Shown here: positions 1-9,005 of the stretch, in pieces
Layout: every line of letters begins with the position of its first letter
Numbering within the stretch: position 1 is the stretch's first letter
Source: an uncultured Micrococcales bacterium
Lineage (GTDB): Bacteria; Actinomycetota; Actinomycetes; Actinomycetales; Microbacteriaceae
DNA: 23,240 nucleotides
Reading direction: 5' to 3'
Assembly (NCBI GenBank): GCA_903893675.1
Contig: CAITNA010000197.1
Location: forward strand, 1-23,240
Translations under genes and position numbers: made by a program
Notes under the pieces: model-generated
Databases searched by the model: none
Told to the model about the DNA's origin: nothing
The model's input: only the letters and a program-made list of their open reading frames with translations

Positions 1-14
1 AGCTGCTTGCCTAA
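1..14 (+). CDS. 3' end of an upstream gene, probably thymidylate kinase (tmk), last codons only
   Basis: The reading frame at 3-11 gives Leu-Leu-Ala followed by a TAA stop at 12-14. The final A of that stop is the A of the ATG that opens the holB-like frame at 14 (a TAATG junction). In many bacteria, including actinobacteria, tmk lies directly upstream of holB. The tmk identity rests only on that context; three codons cannot identify a gene. Confidence 0.3.
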
Positions 15-93
15 TGAGCAAGCCAATCTGGGGCGAGCTGTTCGGGCAGCAGGATGCAATTGCCTCGCTCGAACAGGCCGTTGCCCACAAGCG

Positions 94-733
<640 letters not shown>

Positions 734-744
<11 letters not shown>

Positions 745-1585
745 TTTCGGCACTCGCCTGAGTCAGAGCTTCGCCAAGTATGGCCAGCTCTGTGTCGGCA
801 TCGATCCGCACGCGGGTCTTCTCGAAGAGTGGGGTGTGAGCGATGACGTTGCTGGGCTCGAGACTTTCGCGCTAAGCGTGCTGAATGCCGCGGTCGGCCG
901 GGTTGGAATCATCAAGCCGCAGGTGAGCTTCTTCGAGCGTCACGGCTCACGCGGTTTTGCCGTGCTAGAAAAACTCGCGGCTGCTGCAGCGCAGACTGAT
1001 CTGCTCGTAATCATGGATGCAAAGCGCGGTGACATCGGATCAACCATGGACGGTTACTTCGATGCGTGGTTGGGGCAGAGCGCTCCGTTCATCTGCGACG
1101 CACTCACAGTCAGCCCGTACCTCGGCTTCGATTCGTTGAAGCCGATCATGAACAACGCCGTCGAGCGTGGCAAGGGCTTGTTCGTGCTTGCCGCTACCTC
1201 GAACCCAGAGGCCAAGAAACTGCAGCAGGCAAAGCTCGGTGAAGCCACTGTCGCAGCATCGATCTATGCAGAACTGCAGAAGGTCAACGAGGTCACTGCC
1301 GAAGGTGGTGCGCGTCTTGGCTCACTCGGTGCGGTGGTTGGCGCAACTCTTAACTTCGGCTCAGTTGGTTTGCACTCGCTTGCTGCAGAGCCGACGCTTA
1401 CCCCAATTCTCGCTCCAGGATTTGGTGCCCAGGGTGCAGAGCTTGCCGATGCCGGTGCCATCTTTGGTGCATCAAAGGGCCAGGTGGTCGCATCGGTGTC
1501 GCGAAGCGTTTTGAGCGCAGGGGCAGCGGGCCTGGCCAAGGCAATCGACTCGGCCAACGCCGAACTTGCCGGCGGCCTGGCATAG
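734..1585 (+). CDS. pyrF: Orotidine 5'-phosphate decarboxylase (type 2)
   Basis: PyrF decarboxylates OMP to UMP, the last step of de novo pyrimidine synthesis, in the cytoplasm. The 283-residue protein carries VGIDPH near residues 21-26 and the catalytic DAKRGDIGST motif at about 95-104, with Lys97 as the expected proton donor and Asp95/Asp100 as its partners. Length and motif fit the type 2 PyrF found in mycobacteria and other actinobacteria. The start is TTG at 734, with a good Shine-Dalgarno GAAGGG at 722-727 about six bases upstream. It lies inside the end of carB (11-base overlap), so translation is probably coupled to carB. The carB-pyrF pair matches the actinobacterial pyrimidine operon. 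The family call is secure. Confidence 0.96.
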
Positions 1586-1618
1586 CCGAATCGATCCCCA
1601 GATAAGAGAATTGAAGCC

Positions 1619-2173
1619 ATGAGCAGAGCGAAACTTCTGGTGCTGGCCGGCCCGACCGCGGTGGGCAAGGGCACTGTCGCTCGTTACATCATCGAGAATC
1701 ACCCCGAGATCGTGCTTTCGGTCAGCGCAACCACTCGCTCGCCACGCCCGGGCGAAGAAAACGGCGTCGCCTATTACTTCTTGACCGACGAAGAGTTCGA
1801 CGGCCTGGTTCAGTCGGGTCAGATGCTCGAATACGCGGTGGTTCATGGCAAGCACCGTTACGGAACGCCACGCGGCCCGGTCGAGGCGGCCATCAATGCT
1901 GGCCATCCGGTGCTTCTCGAGATCGACATTCAGGGCGCCCGTCAGGTCAAGGAGGCCATGCCCGAGGCGGTCACGGTGTTCTTGGCTCCGCCATCCTGGG
2001 ATGAGCTGGTGCGCAGACTCGAAGGCCGCGGAACCGAAACCGAAGAGGAGATGGCCCGCAGGCTGGCAACCGCAGAGACTGAACTGGCCTCACAAGGCGA
2101 GTTCGATCACGTCATCGTCAATCAAGAGGTGGCGGTCTGTGCCGAGGCGGTCGTAGAATTGATGAAGTCTTAG
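1619..2173 (+). CDS. gmk: Guanylate kinase
   Basis: Gmk phosphorylates GMP (and dGMP) to GDP with ATP. The 184-residue protein has the P-loop GPTAVGKGT at 11-19, the SVSATTRSPRPGE GMP-binding segment, YGTPRGPV, and the LEIDIQGARQVK strand. The ATG at 1619 has only a weak purine-rich stretch upstream (about 1604-1610). It lies 33 bases after pyrF, in a gap too short for another gene. In many actinobacteria the mIHF nucleoid protein is encoded between pyrF and gmk, and in some Microbacteriaceae I recall it fused to the N-terminus of Gmk. Here Gmk is a bare kinase and no mIHF sequence is visible. Identification is firm; the remark on mIHF rests on recalled gene order. Confidence 0.96.
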   Translation: MSRAKLLVLAGPTAVGKGTVARYIIENHPEIVLSVSATTRSPRPGEENGVAYYFLTDEEFDGLVQSGQMLEYAVVHGKHRYGTPRGPVEAAINAGHPVLLEIDIQGARQVKEAMPEAVTVFLAPPSWDELVRRLEGRGTETEEEMARRLATAETELASQGEFDHVIVNQEVAVCAEAVVELMKS

Positions 2174-2199
2174 CGCCACGCGCAAATAAAGGAAAATCA

Positions 2200-2460
2200 A
2201 TGACTGAAAAGCTCGAAGGCATCGTTTCGCCATCAATCGACCGTCTGCTCAACAAGCCATACATCAACTCGAAGTATGAATTGGTTATCTTCGCATCGAA
2301 GCGCGCTCGTCAGATCAACGACTACTACTCAGACCTTCACGACGGCCACCTGTTCAAGGTTGTTGGCCCGCTGGTAGACACCACCATCAACGAGAAGCCA
2401 CTGACCATCGCTCTCAAAGAGATCGACCAGGACAAGCTCGAGAAGACCGCCGAGGCTTAG
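2200..2460 (+). CDS. rpoZ: RNA polymerase omega subunit
   Basis: Omega helps fold and assemble the beta' subunit into RNA polymerase. The 86-residue protein has the omega pattern: SIDRLLNKPYINSKYELVIF, then ASKRARQIND (the conserved AxxRARQIN helix), and a C-terminal region ending in an acidic, lysine-containing tail. Length is normal for actinobacterial omega. The ATG is preceded by a clear Shine-Dalgarno AAAGGAAA near 2186-2194, one of the better ribosome binding sites in the window. The gene sits between gmk and coaBC, a classical conserved neighbourhood. Confidence 0.95.
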   Translation: MTEKLEGIVSPSIDRLLNKPYINSKYELVIFASKRARQINDYYSDLHDGHLFKVVGPLVDTTINEKPLTIALKEIDQDKLEKTAEA

Positions 2461-2471
2461 GCCTTCAAACC

Positions 2472-3662
2472 ATGCGCGTCGTCCTCGGTGTAACCGGAGG
2501 CATCGCCGCATACAAAGCGACCTCAATCATTCGCTTGCTCACTGAAGCAGGCCACGAGGTCAAGGTGATTCCAACCCAAAACGCTCTGCGCTTTATTGGC
2601 GCGACCACACTCGAAGCACTCTCGCACAACTCTGTCGATCCAGATCTCTACACCGATGTCGAATCGGTCAAGCACGTTGAGCTCGGCAAATCAGCCGACC
2701 TGATCATCGTCGCGCCTGCCACCGCAAGCTTCTTGGCACGCTATGCGGCTGGCATCGCCGACGATCTGCTTGGCAATGTGCTGCTCGCAAGCAACGCACC
2801 CGTTTTAGTTGCACCGGCAATGCACACCGAGATGTGGAACAACGCCGCAACCGTTGCCAACGTCGAGACCCTGCGTGCGCGCGGCATCGAAGTTCTTACT
2901 CCCGCTGCAGGACGACTAACCGGCGAAGACACCGGAGTCGGCCGCCTGCCTGAGCCAGAAGAAATCATCGAGGCCGCGTTGGCGCTGGTTAGCGTTCGCG
3001 ATCTTGCCGGCAAGCGCATCCTGGTAACTGCCGGTGGCACGCGTGAAGCAATCGACCCGGTTCGCTACATCGGAAACCACTCGTCGGGCAAACAGGGTGT
3101 TGCCATTGCGCGCGAGGCCGTGCGCCGCGGTGCAAAGGTGACCGTGCTGGCCGCCAACATCGGCTCGCTGCAGATCTCTGGCGCAACAGTCATTGCCGCC
3201 GATACAGCAATTGAGATGGAACACCAAGTGAACCACCTGCTGCGCGACCAGGATGCCTTCATCTCGGCCGCCGCGGTAAGCGACTTTAGAGTTGCCGAGG
3301 TTTCGCCGACCAAACTCAAGCGCAGCCAGTTGGGCGACCAGATCAACCTGCGACTGATTGCGAATCCAGACATCCTTGCCGGTGTCGTTTCGCGGGTTCG
3401 TGAAGAGAACTTGGATGTTCGAACCGTCGGTTTCGCCGCCGAAACAGCAGGCTCGCACTGGGCTCTTGCCGAACTGGCAAAGGCGAAGTTGGGCTCGAAG
3501 GGTTGCGACGTAATTGTTGCAAACGATGTTTCTGAGTCTGCCGTCTTTGGAGCAGAACACAACGATGCCCTGATTATTACCCGAGATGGCAAGGAAACCC
3601 GCGTCGCAGGCACCAAGACCGCGGTAGCGTCGGTGGTCCTAGATATACTTGCTGGATTATGA
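2472..3662 (+). CDS. coaBC: Bifunctional phosphopantothenoylcysteine decarboxylase / phosphopantothenate-cysteine ligase
   Basis: CoaBC performs two steps of coenzyme A synthesis. CoaB joins 4'-phosphopantothenate to cysteine using CTP, and the FMN-dependent CoaC domain decarboxylates the product. The 396-residue protein has the CoaC flavoprotein fold first: VTGGIAAYK near 7-15, KHVELG with His68, and PAMHTEMW at 115-122. CoaB follows, with TAGGTREAIDPVRYIGNHSSG from about 186. Two E. coli CoaC active-site motifs differ. The Asn of PxMNxxMW is His118, and the region that carries the catalytic Cys in E. coli reads GRLTGEDTGVGR (147-158) with no Cys. As I recall, both substitutions are usual in actinobacteria. 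There is no obvious Shine-Dalgarno. The stop overlaps the metK start in an ATGA junction. Confidence 0.95.
   Translation: MRVVLGVTGGIAAYKATSIIRLLTEAGHEVKVIPTQNALRFIGATTLEALSHNSVDPDLYTDVESVKHVELGKSADLIIVAPATASFLARYAAGIADDLLGNVLLASNAPVLVAPAMHTEMWNNAATVANVETLRARGIEVLTPAAGRLTGEDTGVGRLPEPEEIIEAALALVSVRDLAGKRILVTAGGTREAIDPVRYIGNHSSGKQGVAIAREAVRRGAKVTVLAANIGSLQISGATVIAADTAIEMEHQVNHLLRDQDAFISAAAVSDFRVAEVSPTKLKRSQLGDQINLRLIANPDILAGVVSRVREENLDVRTVGFAAETAGSHWALAELAKAKLGSKGCDVIVANDVSESAVFGAEHNDALIITRDGKETRVAGTKTAVASVVLDILAGL
3644..3649 (+). promoter_or_regulatory. Candidate -10 element (TATACT) just before metK
   Basis: TATACT inside the last codons of coaBC is a near-perfect sigma-A -10 hexamer in an otherwise GC-rich sequence. 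It ends nine bases before the metK ATG, so any transcript from it would have almost no 5' leader. No TTGACA-like -35 is visible at the right spacing. It could let metK be transcribed independently of the upstream operon. Not proven. Confidence 0.3.
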
Positions 3663-4858
3663 GCGAGCTAAGACTTTTCACAAGTGAATCTGTGACCGAG
3701 GGTCACCCAGACAAGGTCTGCGACCAGATCTCTGACACTCTGCTCGACGCCATTCTCGAACAAGACCCAAACGCGCGCGTTGCCATCGAGACGATGGTCA
3801 CCACAGGTTTGGTGCACGTTGCAGGCGAGCTCACCACCGAGGCATACGTTGAAATGCCAACCATCATTCGCAACAAGATTGTGGAAATCGGCTACGACTC
3901 GTCAGACATCGGCTTCGACGGCAAGTCCTGCGGCGTTTCGCTGTCGATCGGGCAGCAGTCACCAGACATCGCTCAGGGTGTTGACTCGGGCCTCGAGACT
4001 CGCGTGGGCAAGTCGAACGACCCATTCGACTCACAGGGCGCTGGCGACCAGGGCCTCATGTTCGGCTATGCCACCAACGAGACGCCAACTTACATGCCCG
4101 TTGCCATCTCACTAGCTCACCAGCTGAGCGAGGCGCTCGCGCAGGCGCGCAAGAGCGGCGCAATTGATTTCCTTCGCCCCGACGGCAAGACCCAGGTCAC
4201 CATCGGTTTCGATGGCACCACACCGCGAACCATCGAGACCGTCGTTCTCTCGACCCAACACAAGGCCTCTGCGTCACTCGCACAGATTGAGTCAGCGGTT
4301 CGCGAATTGGTTATCGACCCGATCCTGGCCGAGACCGGTCTCGAGCACGGCGAAGGTCGCACCAACTATCTGATCAACCCAACCGGCGTGTTCATCACCG
4401 GTGGCCCAATGGGCGATGCGGGCCTAACCGGCCGAAAGATCATCGTCGACACCTACGGTGGCGCAGCCCGTCACGGCGGTGGTGCCTTCAGCGGCAAAGA
4501 CCCATCAAAGGTCGACCGCTCCGCCGCATACGCGATGCGATGGGTGGCGAAGAACGTTGTTGCTGCTGGCCTAGCAGATCGCGCAGAGGTTCAGGTTGCA
4601 TACGCAATCGGCAAGGCTGCTCCAGTTGGTCTCTACGTCGAAACCTTCGGCACAAACAAGGTAGACGAGGGCAAGATTGCCACGGCCATCCGTGAGGTTT
4701 TCGATCTTCGTCCGAAGGCAATCACTCAAGCTCTCGACTTGCTGCGACCAATTTACGCAAGGACCGCGGCCTATGGTCACTTCGGCCGAGAACTGCCCGA
4801 GTTCACCTGGGAGCGCACCGACCGCGTCGCAGACCTTCAGCGAGCCGTCGGGCTCTAG
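3659..4858 (+). CDS. metK: S-adenosylmethionine synthetase
   Basis: MetK makes S-adenosylmethionine from methionine and ATP, releasing phosphate and pyrophosphate. The 399-residue length is normal. Motifs in order are SESVTEGHPDKVCDQISD (9-26; His16 and Asp18 lie in the ATP/Mg site), GAGDQGLMFGYA from 127 (methionine-binding loop), and GGGAFSGKDPSKVDRSAAY in the central domain (the glycine-rich P-loop-like motif). All expected catalytic residues are present. Start ATG 3659 shares bases with the coaBC stop (ATGA), so translation is probably coupled. The adjacent priA-like gene begins two bases after the stop. Two methyl-acceptor or cofactor users nearby (rsmB and the CoA genes) fit a housekeeping cluster. 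Confidence 0.98.
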   Translation: MSELRLFTSESVTEGHPDKVCDQISDTLLDAILEQDPNARVAIETMVTTGLVHVAGELTTEAYVEMPTIIRNKIVEIGYDSSDIGFDGKSCGVSLSIGQQSPDIAQGVDSGLETRVGKSNDPFDSQGAGDQGLMFGYATNETPTYMPVAISLAHQLSEALAQARKSGAIDFLRPDGKTQVTIGFDGTTPRTIETVVLSTQHKASASLAQIESAVRELVIDPILAETGLEHGEGRTNYLINPTGVFITGGPMGDAGLTGRKIIVDTYGGAARHGGGAFSGKDPSKVDRSAAYAMRWVAKNVVAAGLADRAEVQVAYAIGKAAPVGLYVETFGTNKVDEGKIATAIREVFDLRPKAITQALDLLRPIYARTAAYGHFGRELPEFTWERTDRVADLQRAVGL

Positions 4859-4860
4859 TC

Positions 4861-6696
4861 ATGGGCGAGTACTCCGTTGCTCGCGTTGTCGTCGACAGCC
4901 CGCTGCTAAGCATCGATAAGCCGTTCGACTTCTCTATTCCGACAGAGCTTCGCGGTCAGGTGCAGGTCGGTTCGATGGTTCGAGTCGTGCTTGGCCGCTC
5001 CACCAAGCAGCACGACGCCTATGTAATCGAGCTGGCCGAGTCATCCGAGTTCAAGCTTCGACCGCTCGTTGCCCTAAACGGTCCGATGCGACTGCTGCCA
5101 CCAAATAGCTACAAGCTGCTGAGGGCACTCGCCGACAGGTCGGTTTGCTCGATTGGCGATCTCATCAAGGTCGCTGTTCCAACTCGCATGGTGCGAAGTG
5201 AAGCTGCATTCGCCGAGGTTTCCTGGGCTCCGGAGCACAGCGTGGAAGCGCCAGGCACCGCCAAGCGAACCACCGAAATCACTTCCGATTGGGTCACAAA
5301 CGCCATCGAGCACGCGGCGGCGACAACAGCCCGCGGTGAATCAGTTCTCATCATTGCGCCTGACTATCGCGATCAAGCCGCCCTAGTCGAGAAACTTCAG
5401 GCCAAGTCCGTCTCATTCATCGACTACTCCGCCTCGCTTGCCAAGTCAGCACGCTACAAGGCCTTCCTCGATTGTCAAACTACTGGGGCGCACATCGTGA
5501 TTGGCAACCGGTCAGCAATCTACGCACCACTTCAGAACCTCGGCTTGATTCTGGTCAAAGACGAGAGCGACGAGAGCCTGACTGAGCAAACCGCTCCCTA
5601 TTTGTCTGTTCGCGATGTAGCGCTGCTGCGCCAGCAGCTAGAGAACTGCGACCTACATTTCGTCTCTGCCGCGCGCTCCACCGACATCCAGCGCCTGATC
5701 GACATTGAATATCTGCAAGACGTCAGCAAGAAGCGGCCTCTGCCCAAGGTCTCGTTCGACCCAGACAACGCCAGAAATTCTGCGCTTGCCTATGCGGCCA
5801 TTCGCGAGGGCTTGGAAACCGGAGCCGTGCTCGTTCAGGTGGCAAATCGCGGAATGGCAAAGACCTGTTACTGCCAACAGTGTTCCACCAGAGCAATCTG
5901 TCACGACTGTGGTGGCCCTCTCTGGATCGACGCAACAGCGATTCCGCGATGCCGCTGGTGCAATCTGCAAAACCTTAATTTCACCTGCGCCGAATGCGGT
6001 TCAAAATCATTACGCCAGGGTCTAGGTGGTGCAACACGATCGGTTGCAGAATTTGGCAAATCCTTCCCGGGCACGAAAGTCGTTGAATCTTCGTTCGATA
6101 AGCCGGTGCTCAAAATCAAACCAGGCAAGGCACTCGTGGTTTCAACTCCCGGAGCCGAGCCCCTAATCGATGGCGGTTATTCGGCGGTCGTAATACTTGA
6201 CGCCGGTGCGAGTCTGCATCTCGATAGCCTGCGCGCAGCCGAGCGTGCAGTAATTCGCTGGGCAAACGCGATCTCGTTGCTTTCGCCAAGCGGGCGAGCA
6301 GTCATCGCTGGCGTACCTCAGGCACTCGGCCAGAAACTCGCTCTATGGCAAGTCGGTCAGATTGCAGCCGATGCGTTGGCAGAGCGTCGAGAGCACGCAT
6401 TCCCGCCACACCTGCGCATGGCTAGCGTGCAGGGCGAGCTTGAGGTTGCACGAAAAGTGATCGCGCATTTGCAGAGCCACATGCCACAGGTTCAGGTGCT
6501 CGGCCCGATTGCCATGAAGGACGGCCCAAAGCTAGACAACCGCTTCGTGCTGAAGTTCAACTACTCAGACGGTCTCAAACTCGCAGAGGGACTTCGCGCA
6601 GCAATCCTTATGGAAGCCACTGGCCCGCAGACCTCAGCAGCTGGCAGAAACAGCCGAGCAATAAAGGTTCGAATGGATGACGCCGAAGTAATCTAG
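4861..6696 (+). CDS. priA: PriA-like primosomal protein N', helicase motifs lost
   Basis: PriA normally reloads the replication machinery at collapsed forks as a 3'-5' helicase. This 611-residue protein keeps the N-terminal 3'BD-like start (ARVVVDSPLLSIDKPFDFSI) and the eight zinc-binding cysteines of the PriA insertion (C336, C338, C341, C347, C350, C364, C367, C376, C379 region), plus a C-terminal domain with EHAFPPHLRMA and LGPIA. The ATPase is degenerate. No GxTGSGKT Walker A occurs before GESVLIIAP, and the DEEHD box is replaced by DESDES at 234-239. Such ATPase-dead PriA proteins are typical of actinobacteria, where the protein is presumably structural. The ATG begins two bases after metK with no Shine-Dalgarno, suggesting coupling. 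The family call is secure; helicase activity is unlikely. Confidence 0.9.
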   Translation: MGEYSVARVVVDSPLLSIDKPFDFSIPTELRGQVQVGSMVRVVLGRSTKQHDAYVIELAESSEFKLRPLVALNGPMRLLPPNSYKLLRALADRSVCSIGDLIKVAVPTRMVRSEAAFAEVSWAPEHSVEAPGTAKRTTEITSDWVTNAIEHAAATTARGESVLIIAPDYRDQAALVEKLQAKSVSFIDYSASLAKSARYKAFLDCQTTGAHIVIGNRSAIYAPLQNLGLILVKDESDESLTEQTAPYLSVRDVALLRQQLENCDLHFVSAARSTDIQRLIDIEYLQDVSKKRPLPKVSFDPDNARNSALAYAAIREGLETGAVLVQVANRGMAKTCYCQQCSTRAICHDCGGPLWIDATAIPRCRWCNLQNLNFTCAECGSKSLRQGLGGATRSVAEFGKSFPGTKVVESSFDKPVLKIKPGKALVVSTPGAEPLIDGGYSAVVILDAGASLHLDSLRAAERAVIRWANAISLLSPSGRAVIAGVPQALGQKLALWQVGQIAADALAERREHAFPPHLRMASVQGELEVARKVIAHLQSHMPQVQVLGPIAMKDGPKLDNRFVLKFNYSDGLKLAEGLRAAILMEATGPQTSAAGRNSRAIKVRMDDAEVI

Positions 6697-6710
6697 GCGA
6701 GAGGTGTGAT

Positions 6711-7622
6711 GTGAAGATCCTTTTTGCCGGAACTACGGCACAAGCGGCACGTGTGCTGCAGCACCTCGCATCGCGCACCGAAATCGTTGGCGTACTTACC
6801 CGCGAAGACGCACCTTTCGGCCGCAAGGGTGAACTCCGTGAATCTGAAGTGGCGGCTAAGGCTCGTGAGCTAGGCCTGTTAGTCATCAAGGCGAATCGGG
6901 TTGGCTCTGATGTCGATGCTCAAATCTCGGCCAGCGGGGCAGACCTTGGTTTCGTCGTGGCCTACGGCGCCCTGCTAAAGCGCCACACCCTTGACCTTCT
7001 TGAACACGGATGGTTCAACCTGCACTATTCGCTCTTGCCTGCCTATCGTGGCGCAGCCCCTGTGCAGCACGCGCTGCTGAATGGCGAAAGCGAGACCGGC
7101 GCAACCATTTTCAAACTCGATGAGGGAATGGACACCGGCGAGATCTATGCGCAGGTTCCGACCGTCATCGAACCTGGCGAAAACGCTGGCGACCTGCTCG
7201 AGCGACTCACCAGCATCGGCATCACCATGGTCGATGAATTTCTACCTTCTATTGCTGCCGGCACTGCGAGGGGCCAAGCGCAGACTGGCGAAGCCAGTGT
7301 GGCTGGCAAGCTAACCCGAACTGATGCTCGCCTTACATTCGAAGACGAAGCCACCTCGCTCGAGAACAAAGTTCGTGCTTTCAACACAGAACCGATGGCT
7401 TGGTGCGATTTTGGTGGTGCTCCGCTTCGCATCCTGGAAGCGCGAGCAACCAACCACGAGATCGTTGGTGAGCTTGGCTCGTGCATCCTGGAATCTGGTC
7501 GAGTTCTCGTGAAGTGCGCAACTGGGGCTCTAGAACTGATCGAGATTCAGCCGGCTGGCAAGAACGTTATGTCTGCTGCCGACTGGCTTCGAGGTCAACG
7601 CGAGGCAGTGGTGCTGCGATGA
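6711..7622 (+). CDS. fmt: Methionyl-tRNA formyltransferase
   Basis: Fmt formylates the methionine on initiator tRNA using 10-formyltetrahydrofolate, in the cytoplasm. The 303-residue protein has the N-terminal MKILFAGT Rossmann start, then NLHYSLLPAYRGAAPVQ with catalytic Asn103 and His105, and GMDTG with Asp141. These three form the expected triad. A C-terminal tRNA-binding domain follows (VRAFNTEPMAW and IQPAGKNVM). The start is GTG at 6711, preceded by GCGAGAGGTG, a usable Shine-Dalgarno. The stop overlaps the rsmB ATG (ATGA). A fmt-rsmB pair is a common bacterial arrangement, linking initiation and ribosome maturation. Confidence 0.97.
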   Translation: MKILFAGTTAQAARVLQHLASRTEIVGVLTREDAPFGRKGELRESEVAAKARELGLLVIKANRVGSDVDAQISASGADLGFVVAYGALLKRHTLDLLEHGWFNLHYSLLPAYRGAAPVQHALLNGESETGATIFKLDEGMDTGEIYAQVPTVIEPGENAGDLLERLTSIGITMVDEFLPSIAAGTARGQAQTGEASVAGKLTRTDARLTFEDEATSLENKVRAFNTEPMAWCDFGGAPLRILEARATNHEIVGELGSCILESGRVLVKCATGALELIEIQPAGKNVMSAADWLRGQREAVVLR

Positions 7623-9001
7623 AGGCCACCGCGCGTTCTGTCGCTTATCAAACATTGCTTTCAGTCGAGAACGACGATGCATACGCCAATCTCTTGCTTC
7701 CGAAATTGCTGAAGCAGGCGAAACTCGAGGCCCGCGATTCGGGCATGGCTCAAGAATTGGCCTTCGGCACGCTGAGACGCCAGGGCACTTATGACCGCAT
7801 CATCGAGATCGCAGCCGGTCGCAAGCTTGCAGACATCACAGGCCCGGCCAAGATTCTGCTTCGACTCGGAGCGCACCAACTGCTAGGCATGCGTGTTTCT
7901 GCACACGCTGCCATCAACGAGACGGTGAACCTCGCCAAGGAGGTTGCCTCGCAGGGCGCAGTCGGCTTTGTCAACGGCTGCCTGCGTCGCGTTAGCGAAC
8001 GCGACCTAGATCAGTGGCTAGCGGCAATTACCGCCGAAGTCACAGACCAAGCAGAACTTTTGGCGGTGACCTACTCACACCCGGCCTGGGTGGTTCGAGC
8101 ACTCCAGAAGGGGCTAGAAGCCGATGGTCGAGGCAGTGAACTCGCGCAGTTGCTTGAATCAGACAACGTTGCTCCAAAGGTTAATTTGGTTGCGTTGCCG
8201 GGGCTTGCTCTCGAGGATGACGTCGCAGACCTAGCGCCAACAGCTGCCAGCCCGGTCGGCTTCGAATTGGAAGGCGGAGACCCAGGGCGACTTGAGTCAG
8301 TGATTGAAGGACGCATGCGCGTGCAAGACGCTGGCTCACAGTTGGCCGCGCTCGCACTCTCGCGCTTCGGCGAAGATGCTAACCGCGAGAGATCGGGTGA
8401 GCTCTGGCTAGACATGTGTGCCGGCCCTGGCGGCAAGGCTGCACTTCTCGCGGCAGAAGCACGACTTCACGGTGCAAAACTCACCGCCAGTGAATTGCAA
8501 CCGCACCGAACATCCTTGGTGGTCTCGGCTCTTGGGCAAAGCGGATTGATCGACGGTGTCGAAATCGTCACTACCGATGCTCGCGAGTGGGGCAATGCCA
8601 CACCCAACAAGTTCGATCGCATTTTGCTCGATGCGCCGTGCTCTGGGCTCGGCGCCTTGCGACGACGCCCTGAGGCGCGTTGGCGCAAGCAGCCGAAGGA
8701 CATTGGCGAACTCTCGCGACTTCAAGAGCAGCTGCTGACTAGCGCATGGCTCGCCCTGAAACCAGGTGGCGTTCTGGCCTATGTAACCTGCTCGCCACAC
8801 ATTGGCGAAACCGCCTCTGTAATCGAATGGGCGGTGCGCAAGTTTGGTGACACCTTCGAGCAACTTGATACCGCGGCGACTCTTCGCCAGATCAACCCAG
8901 AACTCGAATTGAATGACTCGCGCAAGTCTGTGCAGCTCTGGTCGCACATCCACGGCACAGACGACATGTTCATCGCCCTAATTCGCAAATCGCTAGGCTA
9001 A
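7619..9001 (+). CDS. rsmB: 16S rRNA (cytosine(967)-C(5))-methyltransferase
   Basis: RsmB (Sun) methylates C967 of 16S rRNA using S-adenosylmethionine. The protein is 460 residues. An N-terminal NusB-like RNA-binding domain runs through about residue 135 (ARSVAYQTLL, LRLGAHQLLGM, and a helix with FVNGCLRRV). The methyltransferase domain has DMCAGPGGKAALLA from 265 (SAM binding), DAPCSGLG from 338 with Cys341, and YVTCSPHIGE with catalytic Cys391. A longer in-frame reading exists upstream to 7481, but it overlaps fmt in another frame and lacks family similarity. ATG 7619, overlapping the fmt stop in an ATGA junction, is the right start. Confidence 0.95.
   Translation: MKATARSVAYQTLLSVENDDAYANLLLPKLLKQAKLEARDSGMAQELAFGTLRRQGTYDRIIEIAAGRKLADITGPAKILLRLGAHQLLGMRVSAHAAINETVNLAKEVASQGAVGFVNGCLRRVSERDLDQWLAAITAEVTDQAELLAVTYSHPAWVVRALQKGLEADGRGSELAQLLESDNVAPKVNLVALPGLALEDDVADLAPTAASPVGFELEGGDPGRLESVIEGRMRVQDAGSQLAALALSRFGEDANRERSGELWLDMCAGPGGKAALLAAEARLHGAKLTASELQPHRTSLVVSALGQSGLIDGVEIVTTDAREWGNATPNKFDRILLDAPCSGLGALRRRPEARWRKQPKDIGELSRLQEQLLTSAWLALKPGGVLAYVTCSPHIGETASVIEWAVRKFGDTFEQLDTAATLRQINPELELNDSRKSVQLWSHIHGTDDMFIALIRKSLG
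8994..8999 (+). promoter_or_regulatory. Candidate -10 (TAGGCT) for a leaderless rpe transcript
   Basis: TAGGCT fits the actinobacterial TANNNT -10 pattern and ends six bases before the rpe ATG, so transcription would begin at or next to the start codon. No clear Shine-Dalgarno precedes rpe, which is consistent with a leaderless start. The -35 region is not recognisable. The hexamer overlaps the end of rsmB and its TAA stop, so chance occurrence is quite possible. Confidence 0.3.
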
Positions 9002-9005
9002 AAGC

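Noticed and set aside
1..93. The open CarB frame back to base 1 as genuine CarB sequence
   Set aside because: Its translation is Cys/Arg/Ala-rich and unlike CarB, while the overlapping frame from base 14 reads as HolB.
2916..3560. Long antisense open frame of 214 codons across coaBC
   Set aside because: It is a shadow of coaBC codon usage in a GC-rich gene, with no domain resemblance, no ribosome site and full overlap with a secure gene.
7481..7618. N-terminal extension of rsmB by 46 codons
   Set aside because: It overlaps fmt in another frame and has no family similarity. ATG 7619 fits the family start.
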